The position numbers and the translations under genes are program-made. From assembly GCF_002980555.1 (NCBI RefSeq), contig NZ_PVBT01000002.1, positions 186,001 to 250,000 on the forward strand: a stretch of DNA of 64,000 nt. Reading direction: 5' to 3'. Origin of the DNA: Phyllobacterium myrsinacearum. Lineage in GTDB: Bacteria > Pseudomonadota > Alphaproteobacteria > Rhizobiales > Rhizobiaceae. The notes beneath the pieces were generated by a model. That model had not been told where the DNA came from. It did no database searches and saw only the letters and a list, made by a program, of their open reading frames with translations. Positions 7,973 through 15,279 of the stretch are shown in pieces (the first letter of the stretch is position 1; each line of letters opens with the position of its first letter).

Positions 7973-8926
7973 ATGACTTTGAATTTGAGCAGGAGAACAT
8001 TGATTGCATTGGCTGGCTTCACGGCATTGAGCTGCGCCAGCGCATCGACAGCAATCGCACAGGAGAAGAAGACGATCGCGCTGGTGCAGATCAACCAGCA
8101 GGCGCTTTTCTTCAACCAGATGAACCAGGGCGCGCAGAAGGCCGCCGACGCCGCCGGCGTCAAGCTGGTTATTTTCAATTCCAACAATGAACCAACGGCG
8201 CAGAACAGTGCCGTTGAGACCTATATTCAGGAAAAGGTATCGGGTCTTGCGGTCGTCGCCATTGACGTCAACGGCCTGATGCCCGCCGTCAAGCAGGCCG
8301 CCGACGCGGGTATTCCGGTTGTCGCCATCGACGCGATCCTTCCCGAAGGTCCGCAGAAAGCCCAGATCGGCGTCGATAACGCCAAGGCGGGTGCCGATAT
8401 GGGCAAGTTCTTCCTTGATTACGTCAAAGCCAATATGGGCGGCAAGGCCAAGATCGGTGTTGTCGGCGCGCTGAACTCCTATATTCAGAATGTCCGGCAG
8501 GAAGGCTTTGAAAAGACGATCAAGGGTGCTGACGGCGTTGTGATTGCCGGTGTCGTCGACGGCCAGAATGTGCAGGACAATGCGCTTGCGGCAGCCGAGA
8601 ACCTGATTACCGGCAATCCGGACCTGACAGCGATCTATGCAACCGGCGAGCCTGCCCTGATGGGCGCCATCGCCGCCGTGCAAAGCCAGGGCAAGCAGGG
8701 CACCATCAAAGTATTCGGCTGGGATCTGACTGCGGAAGCCATTGCCGGCATCGATGCCGGATTTGTCGCTGCGGTTATCCAGCAGGACCCGTCAGCAATG
8801 GGCGCCGCCGCCGTGAATGCCTTGCAGAAGGTTGCGGCTGGCCAGACCGTCGAGAAAAACATCGCCGTTCCCGTCACCATCGTCACCAAGGCGAATGTTG
8901 ATCCATACAGGGCCGTGTTCAAATGA
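7973..8926 (+). CDS. Ribose/sugar-type ABC periplasmic binding protein (RbsB-like)
   Basis: 317 residues with a Sec signal (NLSRRTLIALAGFTALSCASASTAIAQ, cleavage near residue 29). The body is a class I sugar-binding protein: TIALVQINQQALFFNQMNQGAQKAADAAGVKLVIF, then SGLAVVAIDVNGLMPAVKQAADAGIPVVAID, typical of RbsB/ALS-binding proteins. ATG 7973 follows GAGGATGAGAAC. It delivers the ligand to the permease encoded two genes on. Ligand unknown; a free or glycosidic sugar is suggested by the family and the PfkB kinase downstream. Confidence 0.9.
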   Translation: MTLNLSRRTLIALAGFTALSCASASTAIAQEKKTIALVQINQQALFFNQMNQGAQKAADAAGVKLVIFNSNNEPTAQNSAVETYIQEKVSGLAVVAIDVNGLMPAVKQAADAGIPVVAIDAILPEGPQKAQIGVDNAKAGADMGKFFLDYVKANMGGKAKIGVVGALNSYIQNVRQEGFEKTIKGADGVVIAGVVDGQNVQDNALAAAENLITGNPDLTAIYATGEPALMGAIAAVQSQGKQGTIKVFGWDLTAEAIAGIDAGFVAAVIQQDPSAMGAAAVNALQKVAAGQTVEKNIAVPVTIVTKANVDPYRAVFK

Positions 8927-9738
8927 TCGAGGTCGGTCAGCAAAGATCTGCTGCCACCGGTTCCGGAGGGGGTATTCCCTCCGGACACATCGGCAACGCA
9001 CATTCCACCCCGCGTATTTCCCTGCGCGGCATACGCAAATCATTCGGCTCGCACCAGGCATTGCGTGGAGTTGATCTCGATATTTATCCCGGCGAATGCC
9101 TCGGCCTTGTCGGTGACAATGCCGCGGGCAAGTCGACGCTGACAAAGATCATTTCCGGCACCTACATTCCGGACGGCGGCACCATGTCCATCGAGGGTGA
9201 GGACATTCATCTCACCGGCCCTGGCGACGCGCGCAGCCGGCATATCGAAATGGTCTTCCAGGATCTGAGCCTTTGCGACGAGATCGATGTGGTCGGCAAT
9301 CTCTTTCTTGGCCGCGAGCTGAGCAAGGGCATGTTCCTTGACAGCAAGGCCATGCTGGCCGAAGCGCGCAAAATGCTGGACGCGCTGGAAATCCGTATTC
9401 CCAAATTGACCAGCAAGGTTGCCCATCTCTCCGGCGGCCAGCGGCAGGCCATCGCGATTGCCCGTGCAGCGTCGTTCAAGCCGAACGTCCTGATCATGGA
9501 CGAGCCGACATCGGCGCTCGCCGTGGCCGAAGTTGAAGCGGTTCTCTCCCTGATCAATCGCGTCAAGGCCAATGGCGTCTCGGTCATCCTCATCACGCAC
9601 CGCCTCCAGGATCTTTTTCGCGTCTGCGACCGGATTGCCGTGATGTATGAGGGCACGAAGGTTGCAGAACGCCAGATCGGGGGCACCAATCTTGAGGACC
9701 TTGTCAAACTGATCGTTGGCGAAGGAGCGAAGCAATGA
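8923..9738 (+). CDS. ABC ATP-binding protein, single-domain RbsA-like (FrcA/half-size type)
   Basis: 271 residues, one nucleotide-binding domain rather than the two of RbsA, as in fructose importer FrcA. Walker A GDNAAGKST at 64-72, signature LSGGQRQA, Walker B VLIMDEPTSALA, H-loop LITHRL. The ATG overlaps the previous stop by four bases (ATGA). The first ~30 residues are poorly structured and not part of the ABC fold. Confidence 0.92.
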   Translation: MIEVGQQRSAATGSGGGIPSGHIGNAHSTPRISLRGIRKSFGSHQALRGVDLDIYPGECLGLVGDNAAGKSTLTKIISGTYIPDGGTMSIEGEDIHLTGPGDARSRHIEMVFQDLSLCDEIDVVGNLFLGRELSKGMFLDSKAMLAEARKMLDALEIRIPKLTSKVAHLSGGQRQAIAIARAASFKPNVLIMDEPTSALAVAEVEAVLSLINRVKANGVSVILITHRLQDLFRVCDRIAVMYEGTKVAERQIGGTNLEDLVKLIVGEGAKQ

Positions 9739-10739
9739 CCGTCTATACCGAACGCGGTCACGGATCGCGCCTTGCTGACTTTTTCGGCGAGCACGCGCAG
9801 GTTCTGTCGATCGCCGTGTTTTTCATCGCCTGCATGGTGTTTTTCTCGATCGGCAGCGATACGTTCCTGACCCTTGGCAATATTCTCAATATCGTGCGGC
9901 AGGCGGCTCCGCTGCTGATTGTTGCGATCACCATGACCTTCGTCATCATCACCGGCGGCATCGATTTGTCGGTGGGCTCGCAAGTCGCCCTTATCAATGC
10001 GGTTGCGGCTGTCGTCATGGCGATGGGATATCCCTGGCCATTGGTCGTGGTTGCAATGATTGTGCTCGGCGGCGGCCTTGGTTTCGTTCAGGGCTGGTTC
10101 ATCGCCTATCAGGGCATTCCAGCCTTCATCGTTACACTTGCCGGTCTTTCCATCCTGCGGGGATTTGCGCTCTACCTGACGCAGGGCTATTCGATCCCCA
10201 TTCAGGATGCGCCGGGCTTCTTTGCGCTGGGTCGCGGCGTGATTGGGGGTGTCCCCGTTCCGGCCATCATCGCCGCCGTCGTTGCCGTTCTGGGCTACGT
10301 GGCGATAACATCGACCAAATATGGCCGTCAGGTTGTGGCGGTCGGTTCCAACGCGGAAGCCGCCCGCCGGGTCGGCATGCCTGCCAAGTGGATCATCGCT
10401 TCGGTCTATCTCATTTCCGGCGTGGCCTGCGCCGTGGCCGGTTTGCTGATCGCGGCACGACTGGGGTCCGGATCGTCCAATGCGGCTGTCGGTTTCGAAC
10501 TGCAGGTGATCGCGGCTGTCGTTCTCGGCGGCACATCGCTGATGGGCGGGCGCGGCACCATCCTTGGAACGGTTCTCGGCACGCTGACCATCGCGGTGAT
10601 CGGCAACGGGCTGATCCTGATGCACATCTCGCCATTCTTCACGCAGATCGTCACCGGTGCGATCATCCTGATCGCCATCTGGCTGAACACACGGATATTC
10701 ACGGCAAACTTCCGCTTTGGCAGCGGCAGGAAGAGGTGA
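9735..10739 (+). CDS. ABC permease, RbsC-like
   Basis: 334-residue membrane protein of the branched-chain/ribose permease family. Family blocks: TFVIITGGIDLSVGSQVALINAVAAVVMA, GIPAFIVTLAGLSILRGFAL, GRQVVAVGSNAEAARRVGMP and VIAAVVLGGTSLMGGRGTILGTVLG. Overlaps the ATPase gene by four bases. With the two preceding genes it forms a complete importer. Confidence 0.93.
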   Translation: MTVYTERGHGSRLADFFGEHAQVLSIAVFFIACMVFFSIGSDTFLTLGNILNIVRQAAPLLIVAITMTFVIITGGIDLSVGSQVALINAVAAVVMAMGYPWPLVVVAMIVLGGGLGFVQGWFIAYQGIPAFIVTLAGLSILRGFALYLTQGYSIPIQDAPGFFALGRGVIGGVPVPAIIAAVVAVLGYVAITSTKYGRQVVAVGSNAEAARRVGMPAKWIIASVYLISGVACAVAGLLIAARLGSGSSNAAVGFELQVIAAVVLGGTSLMGGRGTILGTVLGTLTIAVIGNGLILMHISPFFTQIVTGAIILIAIWLNTRIFTANFRFGSGRKR

Positions 10740-10744
10740 GCGCC

Positions 10745-11812
10745 GTGAGCCACGATCTGTCAGAAGCTCATATCCGTTCCGGCAAGGTGATGACGGTCAA
10801 TGGCCCCATCGCAGCGGAAGCGCTCGGCATCACGTTGATGCATGAGCACATCCTCAACGATTGCCGCTGCTGGTGGCATGCGCCGAAGACGCCGGAACGG
10901 CAGTACCTCGCCGGTGGCTTCGTCTGCATGGAAATATTGGGCGAACTCAAGCAGGACCCTTTCGTCAACAAGCACAACATCACGCTTGATGACGAACCGC
11001 TGGCGATTTCAGAACTGCGCGCCTTTGCCAATGCCGGCGGTCAGACCGTGGTGGAGCCGACATGCCGGGGCATAGGCCGCAATCCGCTGGCTCTCCGGCG
11101 TATTGCCAAAGCCGCGGGTCTCAATGTGGTGATGGGGGCCGGCTATTATCTTGGCTCCTCTCATCCGGCCGAAGTCGCTGATATGACCGTTGGCGATATC
11201 GCCAACGAGATCGTGCGGGAGGCGGTGGAGGGTGTCGATGGCACCGACGTCAAAATCGGGCTCATCGGCGAAATCGGCGTTTCGTCGGATTTCACTGCAG
11301 AAGAGGAGAAGTCGTTGCGCGGTGCAGCTCAGGCGCAGGTGCGGACGGGTCTTCCCCTCATGGTGCATTTGCCTGGCTGGTTCCGGCTCGGTCACCGCGT
11401 GCTCGACGTCGTGGCGCAGGAGGGGGCCGATATAAGGCATACGGTTCTTTGCCACATGAACCCATCCCATGACGATTTCAGCTATCAGAGTGAACTCGCC
11501 GCCCGCGGTGCGTTCATTGAATATGACATGATCGGCATGGACTTCTTCTATGCGGATCAGCAGGTGCAATGCCCAAGCGATGAAGAAGCCGCCCGCGCCA
11601 TCGTACGCCTGGCCGAGGCTGGTTATCTCGACCGGGTTCTCCTGTCGCACGACGTGTTTCTGAAGATGATGCTGACCCGCTATGGCGGTAATGGCTATGC
11701 CTATGTGCTGCGCCATTTCCTGCCGCGCCTCAAGCGGCATGGCCTCGACGAAACGGCCCTCGACCAGATGATGCGGGTCAATCCGCGCGCTGTTTTTCAG
11801 GCTGGTGCCTGA
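10745..11812 (+). CDS. Phosphotriesterase-family metal-dependent hydrolase
   Basis: 355 residues, amidohydrolase-superfamily TIM barrel. Metal ligands are visible: HxH in ITLMHEHILNDC (H33, H35), a carboxylate in IGLIGEIGVS at the position often held by a bridging carbamylated lysine, histidines in LPLMVHLPG and VLCHMNPSHDD, and an aspartate in RVLLSHDVFLK. GTG 10745 is chosen with GAGG eight bases upstream; GTG 10736 would overlap the permease stop. Family members hydrolyse lactones, phosphoesters or N-acyl bonds; the substrate here is unknown. Confidence 0.85.
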   Translation: MSHDLSEAHIRSGKVMTVNGPIAAEALGITLMHEHILNDCRCWWHAPKTPERQYLAGGFVCMEILGELKQDPFVNKHNITLDDEPLAISELRAFANAGGQTVVEPTCRGIGRNPLALRRIAKAAGLNVVMGAGYYLGSSHPAEVADMTVGDIANEIVREAVEGVDGTDVKIGLIGEIGVSSDFTAEEEKSLRGAAQAQVRTGLPLMVHLPGWFRLGHRVLDVVAQEGADIRHTVLCHMNPSHDDFSYQSELAARGAFIEYDMIGMDFFYADQQVQCPSDEEAARAIVRLAEAGYLDRVLLSHDVFLKMMLTRYGGNGYAYVLRHFLPRLKRHGLDETALDQMMRVNPRAVFQAGA

Positions 11813-11854
11813 CGCTAACCCCTATTTTGACATTTATGAAAGTTTGGTGATCCC

Positions 11855-12619
11855 ATGACAAAGAAAGTCCTTCTCGTCGGTGAAAGCTGGGTCAGTTCGG
11901 CCACGCACTACAAAGGTTTCGATCAGTTCGGCAGTGTAACGTTTCACCTGGGCGCAGAGCCGCTGGTCAAGGCTCTCGCGGGCAGTGCATTCGAGCTGAC
12001 CTATATGACGGCGCATGAAGCGGTCGATAAATTCCCCTATGAGATGGCAGGGCTGGATGTCTATGACGTCATCATCCTGTCGGATATCGGCGCAAACTCC
12101 CTGCTGCTGCCGCCAGAGGTGTGGCTGCATTCGCGCACGGTCCCCAACCGGTTGAAGCTGATCAAGGCCTGGGTGGAAAAGGGCGGGGCGCTGCTGATGG
12201 TCGGCGGGTACTTCTCGTTCCAGGGCATCGACGGCAAGGCGCGCTGGCGGCGGACGCCCGTGGAAGACGTATTGCCAGTGACCTGCCTTCCCTATGATGA
12301 CCGCGTTGAAATTCCTGAAGGCACGACGGCGAAGATCCTCATGCCGGACCATCCCGTCATGGCCGGTCTTGGCGGCGAATGGCCGGTGCTTCTCGGGGTC
12401 AATGAGGTTGAAATTCGTGACGGAGCGGATGTCGAAGTGGTTGCGACGCTGCCGGACGATCAGGGCGGCCATCCGCTGCTGGTTCTCGGGCGCTATGGCA
12501 AGGGCAACACGGCCGTCTGGACCTCCGATATCGGGCCGCATTGGTTGTCCCCGGCCTTCTGCGAATGGGAAGGCTACGGCAAACTCTGGAAAAATATTCT
12601 GGCCTGGCTGACGCGCTGA
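11855..12619 (+). CDS. GATase1-like protein (PF07090-type, 'glutamine amidotransferase-like')
   Basis: 254 residues with a Rossmann-like class I amidotransferase fold: KVLLVGESWVSSATHYKG start, YDVIILSDIGANSLLL, WVEKGGALLMVGGYFSFQG, and a C-terminal NTAVWTSDIGPHWLS. The nucleophile elbow that holds cysteine in true glutamine amidotransferases reads VGGYFSF here, so glutaminase activity is doubtful. Cofactor-free hydrolase or sugar-binding roles are possible. The family name is from general likeness; function unknown. Confidence 0.75.
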   Translation: MTKKVLLVGESWVSSATHYKGFDQFGSVTFHLGAEPLVKALAGSAFELTYMTAHEAVDKFPYEMAGLDVYDVIILSDIGANSLLLPPEVWLHSRTVPNRLKLIKAWVEKGGALLMVGGYFSFQGIDGKARWRRTPVEDVLPVTCLPYDDRVEIPEGTTAKILMPDHPVMAGLGGEWPVLLGVNEVEIRDGADVEVVATLPDDQGGHPLLVLGRYGKGNTAVWTSDIGPHWLSPAFCEWEGYGKLWKNILAWLTR

Positions 12620-12671
12620 TTTTTTTCGAAGCGCGCAAGCCGCTATCTCAAAACCTATGAAAGGGAACGAC

Positions 12672-13514
12672 ATGCAGGAAATATCGGATCGTAGCTCCAA
12701 CGCGGTGCAGGAGATATTCGGCACCAACAAGGTGCTCATTGGAATGATCCATTGTCCGGCATTCCCCGGGGCCCCCCGCTACAAGGGGGCTGACATGGAT
12801 GCGATCTATGATGCCTGCATGCGGGACGCCGAGGCCTGCGTGGAAGGAGGATTGCACGGACTGGTCATTGAAAACCATGGCGATATTCCCTTTTGCAAGC
12901 CCGATGATATCGGACCCGAAACAACCGGATTCATGTCCGTTGTCACGGATCGCATTGCCCGGGCCATCGGCATCCCGCTCGGGATCAATGTGCTTGCCAA
13001 TGCGCCCATTCCGGCTTTTGCCATTGCCATGGCCGGCGGTGCCAAGTTCATTCGGGTCAATCAGTGGGCCAATGCCTATGTGGCGAATGAAGGCTTCATG
13101 GAGGGCAGGGCGGCTGAGGCGATGCGCTACCGGTCGATGCTGCGCGCCGAGCACATCAAGGTCTTTGCCGACAGCCACGTCAAGCACGGCAGCCACGCCA
13201 TCGTTGCAGACCGGACGATCGAAGAATTGACGCGTGATCTTGCGTTCTTTGATGCCGATGGTGTCATCGCCACGGGGCAGCGCACGGGCAACGTCGCAAC
13301 AATTGAAGAGATCGAGGAAATCGGCTCGGCAACGCATCTGCCGCTTCTGGTCGGATCGGGTGTCAACAGCGACAACATCGTCGAAATACTCAAGCGGACC
13401 AACGGCGTCATCGTGGCATCCTCGCTGAAGCAGGGCGGTGTCTGGTGGAACCCGGTGGACGTTGAGCGGGTCAAGGCGTTCCGTGCCGCCGCAGAACCGG
13501 CGCTGGAGCGCTGA
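12672..13514 (+). CDS. BtpA/SgcQ-family TIM-barrel protein
   Basis: 280 residues. Diagnostic wording: IGMIHCPAFPGAPRYKG near the start, GLHGLVIENHGDIPF, GINVLANAPIPAFAIAMAGGAKFIRVNQW, IKVFADSHVKHGSHA and LPLLVGSGVNSDNIVEIL. The family is named after cyanobacterial BtpA (photosystem I accumulation) and E. coli SgcQ (an uncharacterised sugar operon); its chemistry is not established, though the glycine-rich end looks like a phosphate-binding site. ATG 12672 has AGGGA upstream; ATG 12657 is the alternative. Confidence 0.88.
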   Translation: MQEISDRSSNAVQEIFGTNKVLIGMIHCPAFPGAPRYKGADMDAIYDACMRDAEACVEGGLHGLVIENHGDIPFCKPDDIGPETTGFMSVVTDRIARAIGIPLGINVLANAPIPAFAIAMAGGAKFIRVNQWANAYVANEGFMEGRAAEAMRYRSMLRAEHIKVFADSHVKHGSHAIVADRTIEELTRDLAFFDADGVIATGQRTGNVATIEEIEEIGSATHLPLLVGSGVNSDNIVEILKRTNGVIVASSLKQGGVWWNPVDVERVKAFRAAAEPALER

Positions 13515-13518
13515 GGGC

Positions 13519-14166
13519 ATGGAAAGCGAAAGCCTCTCCGACCGTATCCTGCGGGAAAATGCGGCGGTCCTGCAGACGATGCTGGACCACCGTTTCGTCA
13601 GGGACATAAAGCACGACGCGCTGAGCAAGGACGCCTTCGATCGCTACCTCGTCTATGAAGGCGCTTTTGTCGACACGGCGATTTCGATCTTTGCCTATGC
13701 AGCGGCGACGGCGCAAACCATGGAGCAGAAGCGCTGGCTCATCGCGGTGCTGGATGCGCTCGCCAATGAGCAGATTGTCTATTTCGAGCGCACCTTCGCG
13801 CGCCGGGCCATCGATCCCGCCGCATTCGACGTTACGATTCCAGCGGTTGAGGCCTTCCGGTCGGGGATGCTCTGCATTGCTGCCGAGGGCGGGTTTCTCG
13901 ACATCATTGCCGCGATGTTTGCGGCGGAATGGATGTACTGGACCTGGTCAAAGGAGGCTTCGATGCATCGCATCAGTGATCCGCTTCTCAAGGAGTGGGT
14001 TGATCTGCATGTAAGCCAGGGGTTTGCCGAACAGGCATTGTGGCTGAAGCATCAGCTTGATCTGGCGGGGCCAGGTCTTTCCGAGCAGGGACGTGTCCGG
14101 CTCAGCAGTATATTCGGCCATGCCATGCAGCTCGAAATCGATTTTCATGACGCGCCATATCTCTAA
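13519..14166 (+). CDS. TenA/thiaminase II-family protein lacking the usual active-site cysteine
   Basis: 215-residue all-helical TenA/PqqC-like protein. TenA hydrolyses aminopyrimidines in thiamine salvage. The C-terminal family motif is kept (LEIDFHDAPY, E206), but the segment that carries the nucleophilic cysteine in TenA_C enzymes reads AAMFAAEWMYWTW, with glutamate E137 near the site as expected for the TenA_E branch. It begins five bases after the BtpA stop with GAGGG between. Its place in a sugar-import operon, away from thiamine genes, suggests another pyrimidine-like or N-glycoside substrate. Confidence 0.8.
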   Translation: MESESLSDRILRENAAVLQTMLDHRFVRDIKHDALSKDAFDRYLVYEGAFVDTAISIFAYAAATAQTMEQKRWLIAVLDALANEQIVYFERTFARRAIDPAAFDVTIPAVEAFRSGMLCIAAEGGFLDIIAAMFAAEWMYWTWSKEASMHRISDPLLKEWVDLHVSQGFAEQALWLKHQLDLAGPGLSEQGRVRLSSIFGHAMQLEIDFHDAPYL

Positions 14167-14184
14167 CCTTCAAAAGGTCTGCCA

Positions 14185-15084
14185 ATGCGCGCCTATGTAA
14201 TCGGCAATGTCACCATCGATGAAACAATAATCGTGGATTCACTGCCGGCGTCCGGGGCCTCTATCCTCGGCGAAGTTGGAGCGCATGATCTGGGCGGCAA
14301 GGGAACGAACCAAGCTGTCGTCATGGCCCGGTGCGGGCTGCCAACGACATTGGTCGCGCCGGTCGGAAATGATGCGCGCGCGGCCGTGATCCGCCAGCGC
14401 TTGCAGGATGAGCCGCTCACGACGGAGCTGGTCGAACTGGATGGAAAGTCGAGTGATACCTCCATCATCTTCCGGTTGCCCGACGGCGAAAATGCGATTG
14501 TCACCACAACCGAGTCCGCACAGAACCTCAGCTCATCTGCCGTTGCCGCGAAACTCTCCGCCGCTCAACCCGGCGATCTGGCGATCCTGCAGGGAAACCT
14601 GTCGCATCAGGCGACGCGTGAAATCCTCAGGCAGGCCAGGGGACTTCAGATGGTGACTGCATTCAACCCGTCGCCTTTGCGCCCCTATTTCGCGGATCTC
14701 TGGGCACTGGTGGACATCGTATTTCTCAACCAGGGTGAAGCCGCGGCTTTGACCGGAGCCACGGGGAATGCTGCAGCGAGCCATCTTCTGGAACGCGGTC
14801 TCCGGGATGTCGTGCTGACACTGGGGCGCGAAGGCGCAATTCTTGCGAACCAGCGGGAGACCATCGCCGTTCCGGCCCATCCCGCCATCGTGGTTGACAC
14901 GACCGGGGCAGGAGATACGTTCATGTCCGTGGCTCTTGCATCATCGGCCCGGCGCAACTGCCGTCTGGACAGGCTGGCAATCGAGCATGCGGTGCGGGCC
15001 GCCGCCATAACCGTATCCAGACGGGGGACCCAATCGGCTTTTCCGACATCTCCGGAGCTGGAGGCCTTGCTGGCACTGCCTTGA
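14185..15084 (+). CDS. PfkB/ribokinase-family carbohydrate kinase
   Basis: 299 residues. N-terminal GNVTIDETIIVDSLPASGAS and GGKGTNQAVVMARCG are the sugar-contacting ribokinase signature; C-terminal VVDTTGAGDTF (238-246) has the anion-hole GAGD with catalytic D244. It likely phosphorylates a sugar or nucleoside taken up by the importer. Last gene of the LacI operon, 18 bases after the TenA-like gene. Confidence 0.92.
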   Translation: MRAYVIGNVTIDETIIVDSLPASGASILGEVGAHDLGGKGTNQAVVMARCGLPTTLVAPVGNDARAAVIRQRLQDEPLTTELVELDGKSSDTSIIFRLPDGENAIVTTTESAQNLSSSAVAAKLSAAQPGDLAILQGNLSHQATREILRQARGLQMVTAFNPSPLRPYFADLWALVDIVFLNQGEAAALTGATGNAAASHLLERGLRDVVLTLGREGAILANQRETIAVPAHPAIVVDTTGAGDTFMSVALASSARRNCRLDRLAIEHAVRAAAITVSRRGTQSAFPTSPELEALLALP

Positions 15085-15279
15085 GAATCGGCAGCTTCAA
15101 GCCGTTGTGAATTGTCAGCGCTCGTTTTGCGGCGGATAATTTGGCAGCACCTGCGGGCTGAAGCGGAATTTATCGGGATGACGGCATGAATAATCTGCTG
15201 TCTGGTTGCCAAAAAACCATAATTGTTCCACCAACATTAAACAGCGAAACTGAAACGTTGAAATCGGATCGAAGCTTTA

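Noticed and set aside
7148-8683. 511-codon leftward frame across the LacI and binding-protein genes
   Set aside because: Antisense shadow with no recognisable domain.
12657-12671. ATG 12657 as the BtpA-family start
   Set aside because: The ATG at 12672 has AGGGA at better spacing; the difference is five residues.
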